DNA from: Rhodobacteraceae bacterium PARR1
GTDB taxonomy: Bacteria; Pseudomonadota; Alphaproteobacteria; Rhodobacterales; Rhodobacteraceae
Assembly: GCA_002256185.1 (NCBI GenBank)
Contig: NKIT01000005.1
Span: forward strand, 1-64,000
Direction: 5' to 3'
Length of the DNA: 64,000 bases
Position numbers and translations under genes: made by a program. Positions 8,954-17,402 of this stretch are shown here, piece by piece (the first letter of the stretch is position 1; every line of letters begins with the position of its first letter). Below the pieces are notes generated by a model, which worked only from the letters and a program-made list of their open reading frames with translations, did no database searches and was not told where the DNA came from.

Positions 8954-9871
8954 TCAGCCCATCCGTTCCGAGGCGTAAGACCCCGGTGAGGCGGGGAACA
9001 CCACCGTCTTGTTGCCGTTCTGGAACACGCGGTGATGGATGTGGGCGTGAATGGCCCGCGACAGCACCTGTGCCTCTACGTCACGGCCAAGGCTGACGTA
9101 ATCATCGGCACTTTGGGCATGGGTGATACGGACAGTGTCCTGTTCGATGATCGGGCCTTCGTCCAGATCGGCGGTGACGTAATGTGCCGTGGCCCCGATC
9201 AGCTTCACCCCGCGCTCATAGGCCTGCTTGTAGGGGTTCGCGCCCTTGAACGACGGCAGGAAGGAATGGTGGATGTTGATGATCCGGCCCGACATCCGCT
9301 CGCAGAACGCATCCGACAGCACCTGCATGTAACGCGCCAGCACCACGAATTCCGCGCCCGACTCTTCGACCAGCGCCAGAAGGCGGGCTTCGGCTTCGGG
9401 TTTGTTTTCCTTGGTCACCTTGATGTGGTGGAAGGGCAGGTCGTGGTTCACCACCACCTTTTGATAGGTCAGATGGTTGGACACCACCCCCACAATCTCG
9501 ACCGGCAGGCCGCCGATGCGCCAGCGGTAAAGCAGGTCGTTCAGGCAATGGCCGAAATTCGACACCATCAGAAGCATCTTCATCCGCCGCGCCGAGTCGT
9601 GGATGGCCCAATCCATGCCAAAGCCTTCGGCCACTGTGGCAAAGCCTGCGCGCAGAGTTTCCAGCGACGTTCCCGTCTCGGCACGGAACGAGATGCGCGA
9701 GAAAAACTTACCCGTCAGGTCATCGTCGAATTGGGCGGCATCGGTGATGTTGCAGCCCTGTTCGGCCAGATAGGTCGAAATCGCGGCGACGATGCCACGA
9801 CGCGAGGCGCATTGCACGGTCAGCACAAAGGCCTGCGGTTGTGCCCCTTGGGGCGGAAGAGGAGCGGTCAT
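8954..9871 (-). CDS. purU: Formyltetrahydrofolate deformylase
   Basis: FVLTVQCASRRGIVAAISTYLAEQGCNI ACT domain; RIINIHHSFLPSFKGANPYKQAYERGVKLIGATAHYVT. Confidence 0.95.
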   Translation of the reverse strand: MTAPLPPQGAQPQAFVLTVQCASRRGIVAAISTYLAEQGCNITDAAQFDDDLTGKFFSRISFRAETGTSLETLRAGFATVAEGFGMDWAIHDSARRMKMLLMVSNFGHCLNDLLYRWRIGGLPVEIVGVVSNHLTYQKVVVNHDLPFHHIKVTKENKPEAEARLLALVEESGAEFVVLARYMQVLSDAFCERMSGRIINIHHSFLPSFKGANPYKQAYERGVKLIGATAHYVTADLDEGPIIEQDTVRITHAQSADDYVSLGRDVEAQVLSRAIHAHIHHRVFQNGNKTVVFPASPGSYASERMG

Positions 9872-10015
9872 GAAAATACCCGACGTCAGGAGGAGGAGGA
9901 GTCGCAATGGGAGGTGGTCCGCGCAGGGGGAGGCCCCGCACGATCCATGGCCAGATGAAACCGCAAAACGGCGGCGGGCTGTAGGGGCTGCGGCGCAGCA
10001 TGGCGTGTTTGCGAC

Positions 10016-11146
10016 ATGGAATTGTCTAAAATGACACAGGGCGGGCTGGAGCGACTGGCGGTCGTGCATGTCGGGTTGGAAAAGACCGGCACGACGGCGG
10101 TGCAGGCGTGGCTTGCGGCGCGGCGGTCAGTGTTGCGGGCCGAGGGGGTGTTGGTGCCGCAAAGCATCGGTGCGCCGAACCAGACGCGGCTTGTCGCCGC
10201 CTGTCTGGACGATGCGGCGGTGGACAACATCAAGGCGCATCTGATGGCGGCGCAGGCGCGACCCGCCCACGCAGTGCGGGCGCGGGTCATGCGCGATTTC
10301 GCAGCCGAACTGGCGCAAGGTGGCTGGTCGCGGCTGGTCATCACGTCTGAACTGATCTCATCCCGCCTGCACCGCCCGTCCGAGGTGGACCGTCTGGTTG
10401 CCGCGCTGCGACCCCATGTGGATCGGATCCGCTTTGTGCTGGTGCTGCGGCGGCAGGCGGATTTGGCGCTGTCGCGGTTCAGCTCGGCCCTGCGGGCGGG
10501 GCATGACCGTTTTGACGGTCTGTGGGAGGATCTGTCGGGACTGGCCTTTCGCGATCTGCCGCCGGGGCGGGTGGTTGATGACGCGGTGGAGTATTTCGAT
10601 TTCACCCGCATCCTTGCCCGCTTTGACCGGGTCGATGGTGCAGAGGTGGCCGTATCGCTGTTTGACGCGCAAGACCCGCTTGGCCCTGTGCTGCGCGCCT
10701 TGGGGTTGCCGCCGTTGGCAGCACCTCTGCCGCGGTTGAACCCGGCGCTGTCGGCCCCGGCGCAATGGCTGATTGCGGCGTTGAACCGGGATCACCCCGT
10801 GCAATTCGCCTCTGGTCTGCGCAACACGGCCTATCAGCACCTGTTGCGCCGCATCGAAGCACAGGTGATCGGCCCCGCGCGTCAGGTCGCGCGGGCAGAG
10901 GCAGAGTCGTTCCAAGACCGCTTTGCCGCCAGCAATGCAGCCCTGCTGGACCGGACGGGGCTGGGATTTGACACCGATTTCAGCCGCAATCCGCAGCGGG
11001 TGGATCATGGTGACCTGCCCGCGCGGCTGGCGGAAACCTTGGCACAACTGCGCCGACAGGCCGCCGCTTTGCCCAAGGCGGAACCCATCGCGCAAGTGGC
11101 ATTGCGCGGCCTGCGGCAGGCGGCCTGCACCGTGGGGCTGCGGTGA
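10016..11146 (+). CDS. Sulfotransferase-like P-loop protein (uncharacterised)
   Basis: VVHVGLEKTGTTAVQAWLAARR PAPS-binding-like P-loop; RFVLVLRRQADLALSRFSS. Confidence 0.6.
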   Translation: MELSKMTQGGLERLAVVHVGLEKTGTTAVQAWLAARRSVLRAEGVLVPQSIGAPNQTRLVAACLDDAAVDNIKAHLMAAQARPAHAVRARVMRDFAAELAQGGWSRLVITSELISSRLHRPSEVDRLVAALRPHVDRIRFVLVLRRQADLALSRFSSALRAGHDRFDGLWEDLSGLAFRDLPPGRVVDDAVEYFDFTRILARFDRVDGAEVAVSLFDAQDPLGPVLRALGLPPLAAPLPRLNPALSAPAQWLIAALNRDHPVQFASGLRNTAYQHLLRRIEAQVIGPARQVARAEAESFQDRFAASNAALLDRTGLGFDTDFSRNPQRVDHGDLPARLAETLAQLRRQAAALPKAEPIAQVALRGLRQAACTVGLR

Positions 11147-12171
11147 TGGCGGGTTGGGCGACCTTTCGAATGGGGTGGCGAACAGCCCTGCGCGCGGTGC
11201 AGCGGCGGCGGGCGCTGTCCACCGCGCAAGCTCTGCCGCAGGGGCAGGTCACGCTGGCGCGCATCATCGGCAATGATCTTTATCCCCGCCATGCGGACGG
11301 GCAGGCCCTGCGCAACCTTGACCTGATCCTGACCGCCGAACCCGCCTGTGACGGCTGGGACAAGCTGTTCATTCTGAACCGCTGGTTCGATGCTGCCGCC
11401 GCTGACCGCGCGGCGCAGGTGATCGGGGCGGCGGGGCACCGGGTCATCAATATTCCCTTTGATGCGGCCAGCTATGCCAAGGCGCTGACCGATTGGCGTT
11501 TCCTTGGTCCCGACCCTGACAGGGCGTTGGCCCGGCTGGGCGATTTTGGGCGCGCGCGGGCGGATCGGGCGCGGCTGTGGGCGGTCCGTGCGAAACTGGC
11601 CGCCGCCATCGGTCTGAACGATGCGCGCAACCTTGCGCTGACCCACGGTCGCGACTGGACGCTTGTGCTGGATGGCGGCTGTTTCGTGCCTGAGCACAGC
11701 CTTGCCGCGCTGCGCCGCGATCTGGCAACGCCGACTGTGGCCCCCTGTCTGGTGATCCCGATGCTGCGTCTGGGGGATGGTGACCTGACCCGTCCGCCGC
11801 GGCCCGATTGGCGCGAAGAGCCGCAGGTCGCCTTGCACCAGTCGGCCCGGCTGCGCTTTGACCCGCGCTTTCCTTATGGTCTGCGCGACAAGACGGCGCT
11901 CTTGACCGCACTTGGCGTGCCGGGGGCGTGGGATGATTGGGCGCGTGATCCTTTCCTGCCCGCGCCAGAGCCGACACCGGATCGCCATCGCTTCAAGCGC
12001 GCCTCAGCCGCCGTGTTGCGCCTGCCTTCGGGTGGCAGGCTGGAAGAGGCGGGTGCGCACCGTTCCCGCCATCAGGCCCGCACCGCCGCGATCTTTGCCA
12101 CTATCGCCCATCTGGACCGGCTGACAGGGGCTGCGGATGCCGCCCTGACCCGCCGTCTGCTTCAGGCCTGA
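11143..12171 (+). CDS. Glycosyltransferase-like uncharacterised protein
   Basis: LARIIGNDLYPRHADGQALRNLDLILTAEP..KLFILNRW; GLNDARNLALTHGRDWTLVLDGGCFV; overlaps the preceding ORF by 4 nt (ATGA). Confidence 0.45.
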   Translation: MMAGWATFRMGWRTALRAVQRRRALSTAQALPQGQVTLARIIGNDLYPRHADGQALRNLDLILTAEPACDGWDKLFILNRWFDAAAADRAAQVIGAAGHRVINIPFDAASYAKALTDWRFLGPDPDRALARLGDFGRARADRARLWAVRAKLAAAIGLNDARNLALTHGRDWTLVLDGGCFVPEHSLAALRRDLATPTVAPCLVIPMLRLGDGDLTRPPRPDWREEPQVALHQSARLRFDPRFPYGLRDKTALLTALGVPGAWDDWARDPFLPAPEPTPDRHRFKRASAAVLRLPSGGRLEEAGAHRSRHQARTAAIFATIAHLDRLTGAADAALTRRLLQA

Positions 12172-12174
12172 TCC

Positions 12175-13047
12175 ATGTTCACCCTGCGCCACCCGACGAT
12201 AGATGACCTGCGCCAACGCCGTCTTGTGATCGGGCTGGGCGCGATGAAATCGGGCACGACGTGGCTTTCGGATTATCTGGGGCGGCATCCGGGCTTTTTC
12301 CATGCGCCGATCAAAGAGATGAACGTTTTCAACCGCCGCTGGCCCAATCCATTGCAAGGCGATGGTCCTGCCTTTCGTCTGTGGCGGATGGAGGAGATCG
12401 TGCTGGACCCGTCATTCCCACGCTCTGGCAAGCTGCGGATGCAGTTGCGGGCGCTGGCGGAACTGGGGCGGATCGAGACGGATCAGGACTATCTGGCCTT
12501 TTTCGCGCGGCGAATGCGGGGGCAGGGGGCGTTCGGGGAAATCTCACCCTCTTACGCCCTGCTGCCGCCCGAGGCGCTGCGCCAGATGGCCGGGCTGACT
12601 GACGACGTGCGCTTTGTGTTCCTGATGCGCGATCCGGTGGCGCGAATGGCCTCGCAGATTCAGCATTTGCGCCGCCGCCTACGCCGGGAGTCGACGGTTG
12701 ATGAGGTGATGGCCGAAGTGCTGCCCGGCAGCCCGCTGTGGCAGCGCGGGGAATATGGGCGCACGCTGGACGCGCTGGCGGTGGCGGGGGTGCGGTTCAA
12801 GGTGCTGATCTATGAAGATATGTTCCAAGACAGCACCATCCGCGACCTGTGCCATTGGCTGGGGCTGGCCCATTCCGCACCGGATTTCGCCAAGCGGCTG
12901 AACGTGGCACAGGGTGATCCGCTGACCGGGGCGCAGTTAGACCAACTCCGCGACAAACTGGCCCCGGTCTATGCCGACCTTGCCGCCCGCTTTGGCGCGG
13001 ATCGTCCGATGGCGTGGCGGTGGGAGCGCGGCGCAACGCCGGGTTGA
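12175..13047 (+). CDS. Sulfotransferase domain protein
   Basis: VIGLGAMKSGTTWLSDYLGRHPGFFHAPIKEMNVF; RFVFLMRDPVARMASQIQHL. Confidence 0.85.
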   Translation: MFTLRHPTIDDLRQRRLVIGLGAMKSGTTWLSDYLGRHPGFFHAPIKEMNVFNRRWPNPLQGDGPAFRLWRMEEIVLDPSFPRSGKLRMQLRALAELGRIETDQDYLAFFARRMRGQGAFGEISPSYALLPPEALRQMAGLTDDVRFVFLMRDPVARMASQIQHLRRRLRRESTVDEVMAEVLPGSPLWQRGEYGRTLDALAVAGVRFKVLIYEDMFQDSTIRDLCHWLGLAHSAPDFAKRLNVAQGDPLTGAQLDQLRDKLAPVYADLAARFGADRPMAWRWERGATPG

Positions 13048-13131
13048 CGTGCCGATGGGTCGCGGTTCGCCTGTTGTGGGTCGCGTCATGCCGTTGACGC
13101 AAGGGGCGGGCTGGCGTAGCGCTGGCGGCGC

Positions 13132-13860
13132 ATGATCCTTGCGGGCATCGGGGGCCGGACCGGGATGGAAACCAACGCATTGCCACTGCCGGAACCCACC
13201 CCTGACGCCTTGTCCGGGGTGCTGGACCTGATCCATCTGGGCGGGCCTGCGATGTGGGCCATTGCGGCGCTGTCGGTGGCCTCTTTGACGCTGATCCTGT
13301 GGAAGGTGATGCGTCTGGCCGCGATGGGGGCTTGGTCCGGGGGCGGGCATACGGCCCGTGCGCTGGCCTTGTGGAAACAGGGCAAGACCGCCGAGGCGCT
13401 TTCGGTCCTTGACCGTCGCCACTCGGTCCGGGCGATCCTGACACGTACGGCGATGCGCGCGGCGCTGGAACCGGGCCTTGACCGCGACCGGGCCGAGGCG
13501 GAAACCGCCCGTGTGGCGCGGGGGCTTTTGGCGCAGGCGGGCTGGGGTCTGCGCGGGCTGGAGCTTGCGGTGGCCGTGGGGCCTTTGCTGGGCCTGTTGG
13601 GCACGGTGACGGGGATGATTTCGTCCTTCCAATCGCTTCAGGCTGCCGGGGTGCGGGCGGACACCGCCACCCTTGCGGGGGGGATTTGGGAGGCGCTCTT
13701 GACCACCGCCGCCGGGATGGCCGTGGCGATTCCGGCGCAGATTGCACTGGTCTGGTTTGAAAGCATCGTGGACCGTCTGCGCCATGACATGGAGGATGCG
13801 GCGACGCAGGTTCTGATGTCGCCTCAGGCCGCGTCTGCACTGCGGCAGGCGGCAGAGTGA
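13132..13860 (+). CDS. exbB: MotA/TolQ/ExbB family proton channel protein
   Basis: LELAVAVGPLLGLLGTVTGMISSFQSL..LTTAAGMAVAIPAQIALVWF; start could be ATG 13165. Confidence 0.88.
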   Translation: MILAGIGGRTGMETNALPLPEPTPDALSGVLDLIHLGGPAMWAIAALSVASLTLILWKVMRLAAMGAWSGGGHTARALALWKQGKTAEALSVLDRRHSVRAILTRTAMRAALEPGLDRDRAEAETARVARGLLAQAGWGLRGLELAVAVGPLLGLLGTVTGMISSFQSLQAAGVRADTATLAGGIWEALLTTAAGMAVAIPAQIALVWFESIVDRLRHDMEDAATQVLMSPQAASALRQAAE

Positions 13861-13861
13861 C

Positions 13862-14749
13862 ATGGGCCTGCGCGCCGATGCCGCGCTGGCGCTGCTGCTG
13901 GCCTTGGGCCTGCACGGCGCGGCGCTGGCGCTGATCGCAGAGCGTCCGGGGGCAGGCTCCACAGCGGCGGGGGATGGCGGGGCCGATCTGGTCACCATCG
14001 CGCCGGTATCGGGCGAGGTCGCCGCGCTGATCGCAACATGGGAAGCCCCGCCACAGGTGTCGCCAAGCGTGCCGGATGTGCCAGAGCTTGTCGCTGTGCC
14101 AGACCCGGTGCCAGATCTGCCGCCTGATCTGGCTGCTCAGGTGGCCCTGCCTGTTGCGCAAATGGCGGCGGTGCCCGATGCCCCGGTTTTGCCGGACGTC
14201 TTGCCAACCATGACACCGCCCCCTGTGATGGACGCGCCGCCCCCGCCTGATCTGGCACCTGTGGCGCAAGTCTCACCCGATCTGCGCCCCAAACCAAGGC
14301 CGAAACCCGATCCCGAACCCGCGCCGAAGGCAGAGACGAAGCCCAAGCCCGAACGCACCCCCAAACCTGCCCCCGTGCCCGCGGCGCAGGCGGCGGGGTC
14401 AGGCGATGGTGGTGCGGTGGGACAGGCCGGGCAAGCGCAGGCCGGAACCGCCGACAGCGCGGGGATGCAGGATGCGCTGACGGCATGGGGCGCGGACATT
14501 CGCGGGCGGATCGAGCGGAAAAAGACCTATCCCCGTGCCGCCGATGGGGCCACCGGCGTGGTCACGCTGGTGATCACCGTCACCCCGCAAGGCGCGCTTG
14601 TCGCGGTGTCGGTCGCCGCCAGTTCCGGCAATCCGGTGCTGGATGCGGCTGCGGTTCAGGCGGTGCAATCCGCGCGTCTGCCGCGTGGCCCTGCGGGGAT
14701 TGACCCGGCGGGGCACAGCTTCCGCTTTCGCTTGCGCTATGAGCGCTGA
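13862..14749 (+). CDS. tonB: TonB family energy transducer
   Basis: N-terminal TM anchor, Pro/Lys-rich linker (KPRPKPDPEPAPKAETKPKPERTPKP), TonB_C (KKTYPRAADGATGVVTLVITVTPQGAL..SSGNPVLDAAAVQAVQSARLP). Confidence 0.88.
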   Translation: MGLRADAALALLLALGLHGAALALIAERPGAGSTAAGDGGADLVTIAPVSGEVAALIATWEAPPQVSPSVPDVPELVAVPDPVPDLPPDLAAQVALPVAQMAAVPDAPVLPDVLPTMTPPPVMDAPPPPDLAPVAQVSPDLRPKPRPKPDPEPAPKAETKPKPERTPKPAPVPAAQAAGSGDGGAVGQAGQAQAGTADSAGMQDALTAWGADIRGRIERKKTYPRAADGATGVVTLVITVTPQGALVAVSVAASSGNPVLDAAAVQAVQSARLPRGPAGIDPAGHSFRFRLRYER

Positions 14750-14781
14750 GCCTGCCTAGCGTGCGTTTATGCCAACCCCCG

Positions 14782-14843
14782 GGAGGGTTTTGCACCCTCC
14801 GTCAGCCAGCGGCTCTTGAACCGGTGGCGAACCGCTGGCTGAC
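14782..14843. repeat. Two adjacent inverted repeats: a small hairpin (ggaggg/ccctcc) and a perfect 12-bp inverted repeat gtcagccagcgg...ccgctggctgac (14801-14812 / 14832-14843)
   Basis: Read directly from sequence; between tonB stop and pepT start. Confidence 0.8.
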
Positions 14844-14952
14844 CCACCCGCAGGATGTTTCAGCGCCGGGGAAGGTGGGCAGGCAGAGCGTTGGCGGCGG
14901 CTTGACAATCCCCGGTCGTCGCCGCCTGATCCGGTGAAAGTTGGAGCATCCC

Positions 14953-16164
14953 ATGACCCATGACGCCGAGTTGGAAGACCGCCTGATCCGCTATTGCAAG
15001 GTGGACACGCAAAGCGACGAAACGGCGGCCAGCCAGCCCTCGACCGCCATCCAGTTGGACCTGTCGCGGATGCTGGTTGCGGAATTGCAGGCGATGGGGG
15101 CGGCGGATGTGACCCTGACCGACTATGGTGTGGTGCTGGCAACGATCCCGGCGACGGTGCACACGCCTGCGCCTGTGGTGGGGTTTCTGGCCCATGTCGA
15201 TACCGCACCCGCCTATCATGCCGTGGGGGTCAAGCCCGTGGTGCATCGCGGCTATAATGGTGGCGACATCACCTTTGCCGATGCGCCAGAGTTGAAACTG
15301 TCGCCCGCAAATTCGCCCTATCTGGCGGAAAAGCTGGGCCATGACATCGTGACGGCCTCTGGCACCACGCTTCTCGGCGCGGATGACAAGGCCGGGGTGG
15401 CGATCCTGATGACAGCGGCGCGGCATCTGTTGGACAATCCTGACATCCCGCATGGCACCATCCGTCTCGGCGTCGATCCGCGCCTGCCCGCCGATCTGGG
15501 GGCGGATTTCGCCTATACGCTGGATGGCGGCCGCGCGGGTGAGATCGAGTTTGAGAGTTTCTCAGCCGATGGCGCGGTGGTGCGCATCACGGGCGTGTCG
15601 GCCCATCCCGGCTATGCCAAGGGTAAGCTGGTCAACGCGCTGCATCTGGCGGCCAAGATCGTGCAGACCCTGCCGCAAGCAACTCTGGTGCCGGAACTGG
15701 CCGAGGGGCGCGAAGGGTTCTTGCATCTTTATGACATGCAGGGCGGTGCGGCGGAGGCCACACTGAAATTCATCCTGCGGGATTTTGAACTAGAGGGGTT
15801 GGCGGCGAAGGGTGAGCTTCTGCGGCAGGTCTGTGCCGTGGTGGCCGCGACCGAGCCCCGCGCGTCGATCACCTGCGAAATTCGCCCCCAATACCGCAAC
15901 ATGCGCTATTGGCTGGAAAAGGACATGACGCCTGTGACGCTGGCGCAAGAGGCCGTGCGCGCCTGCGGGATGGAGCCGGTGTCGGTTCCGATCCGGGGCG
16001 GCACGGATGGGTCACGGCTGACGGAAATGGGGGTGCCCTGTCCCAACGTCTTTACGGGCATGCAGGAAATCCATGGCCCGCTGGAATGGGTGTCGGTGCA
16101 GGATATGGCAGCGGCGATGCGGGTGGTGTTGCGGATTGCGGGGATGGTGGCAAAGGCGGATTAA
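14953..16164 (+). CDS. pepT: Peptidase T (M20B), with in-frame absence of the catalytic/metal-binding Glu-Glu segment
   Basis: HVDTAPAY, TTLLGADDKAGVAIL, YTLDGGRAGEIEFE, VHPGYAKGKLVNAL-like, IHGPLEWVSV all present; [10 protein letters not shown] segment absent between IRLG and VDPRLPADLGADFAYTLDGG. Confidence 0.85.
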   Translation: MTHDAELEDRLIRYCKVDTQSDETAASQPSTAIQLDLSRMLVAELQAMGAADVTLTDYGVVLATIPATVHTPAPVVGFLAHVDTAPAYHAVGVKPVVHRGYNGGDITFADAPELKLSPANSPYLAEKLGHDIVTASGTTLLGADDKAGVAILMTAARHLLDNPDIPHGTIRLGVDPRLPADLGADFAYTLDGGRAGEIEFESFSADGAVVRITGVSAHPGYAKGKLVNALHLAAKIVQTLPQATLVPELAEGREGFLHLYDMQGGAAEATLKFILRDFELEGLAAKGELLRQVCAVVAATEPRASITCEIRPQYRNMRYWLEKDMTPVTLAQEAVRACGMEPVSVPIRGGTDGSRLTEMGVPCPNVFTGMQEIHGPLEWVSVQDMAAAMRVVLRIAGMVAKAD

Positions 16165-17267
16165 TCCCGCGCCGCGAACAAGGCTGCGAGTGCCGCGCGG
16201 TCGATGCCCGGCACAATCAGACCTTCGGGTTTGACGGCGATACAATCCTCACCCGCGACGATGGCATTGATGACCGACTCCTCGACCGCCTCGACGGCGG
16301 CAAGGTAGAGGGGGTCGATGGCGACGTCGTCCAATTCCTGCCGGTGCAGGATCGGGCTGTCGGGGTCTTGCCGCGCGTCGGGCGGCGTGGTGGAAAATGC
16401 AAGGAAGATGTCGCCCGACGATTGCCCGCCCGGCGTGCCGCCGCGTCCGATGCCAAGCGCGGCGCGGCGGGCCAGATGGCGCAACGACAGGGCCGACAGC
16501 GGCGCATCAGTGGCGAGGATGACGATGATCGACCCTTGCTCACGCTGGGCAAAGCTGCCTTTGGGCATCGCCTCACCCACCGGGACGCCCAGCACCCGCA
16601 GCCAAGGCCGCCGCCCGTGGTTGGCCTGCACCAAAGCGCCAAGAGTGTAGTCGCGCCCGCCCACCGTCACGCGGCGCGAGGATGTGCCGGTCCCGGCCTT
16701 GAACTCATAGGCGATCATGCCGTTGCCGCCGCCGACCGATCCTTCGGCCACGGGGCCTGAGGCGGCGGCGTTTATCGCGGCTTCGGCATGGTCGGGGGTG
16801 ACATGCAGCGCGGTGATGTCGTTCAAAACGCCGTCATAGGTTTCGGCCACCACGGGCATGGCCCAGGCGTGTTGCCCCTGAAACCAGTCGGCATAATGGC
16901 GGATCATCCAGCGCGTCACACCGTGATGCACTGCGCCGATGGCATGGGTGTTGGTCAGGCAGATGGGGCCGATGAACTGGCCGGAATCGTCAATCCAGTG
17001 GGTTCCCGTCATCTCGCCATTGCCGTTCAGGGTGAAGTGACCGGCGCGGACCGGAAGCGGTGTTCCGGCATCTGCGCGGGGCAGGATCGCCGTCACACCG
17101 GTGCGCATCTTTTGCGCGGGGTCGGTCAGGGTGCAGAAGCCGACCCGCACGCCCGGAACGTCAGTGATGGCGTTCCATGGCCCCGGTTGACCCGGCAAGG
17201 GCAGGCCAAGATCACGGGCGCGGCCAAGGTCTCTGGGCGCAGGGGCGGTCTGTGGGGCAGTGGGCAT
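16161..17267 (-). CDS. P1 family peptidase (DmpA / L-aminopeptidase-like)
   Basis: ITDVPGVRVGFCTL..; GSVGGGNGMIAYEFKAGTGTSSR; LATDAPLSALSLRHLARRAALGIGRGGT. Confidence 0.88.
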   Translation of the reverse strand: MPTAPQTAPAPRDLGRARDLGLPLPGQPGPWNAITDVPGVRVGFCTLTDPAQKMRTGVTAILPRADAGTPLPVRAGHFTLNGNGEMTGTHWIDDSGQFIGPICLTNTHAIGAVHHGVTRWMIRHYADWFQGQHAWAMPVVAETYDGVLNDITALHVTPDHAEAAINAAASGPVAEGSVGGGNGMIAYEFKAGTGTSSRRVTVGGRDYTLGALVQANHGRRPWLRVLGVPVGEAMPKGSFAQREQGSIIVILATDAPLSALSLRHLARRAALGIGRGGTPGGQSSGDIFLAFSTTPPDARQDPDSPILHRQELDDVAIDPLYLAAVEAVEESVINAIVAGEDCIAVKPEGLIVPGIDRAALAALFAARD

Positions 17268-17318
17268 CGAGAGGTTCCTTTGGGCCTGAGTGCGCAAGGG
17301 AACATGCCGATAGGGGGC

Positions 17319-17381
17319 AGGGCAAGAGGACTGGGCAAGAGGACTGGGCAAGAGGACTGGGCAAGAGGACTGGGCAAGGGG
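17319..17381. repeat. 13-bp tandem repeat (actgggcaagagg), about 4.8 copies
   Basis: Perfect units at 17330-17342, 17343-17355 and 17356-17368, degenerate unit 17369-17381, partial at 17319-17329. Confidence 0.95.
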
Positions 17382-17402
17382 GCTGCGTCTTCGGGTGGCG
17401 CG

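Noticed and set aside
9872-10015. Possible riboswitch upstream of purU
   Set aside because: No recognisable conserved core of a folate, glycine or guanidine riboswitch could be identified by eye.
12797-14269. 490-aa minus-strand ORF opposite exbB/tonB
   Set aside because: Composition (Arg/Pro/His-rich, low complexity) and full overlap with recognisable exbB and tonB coding indicate a shadow ORF.
17319-17381. CRISPR-like repeat array
   Set aside because: The repeats are directly adjacent 13-mers with no spacers; this is a simple tandem repeat.
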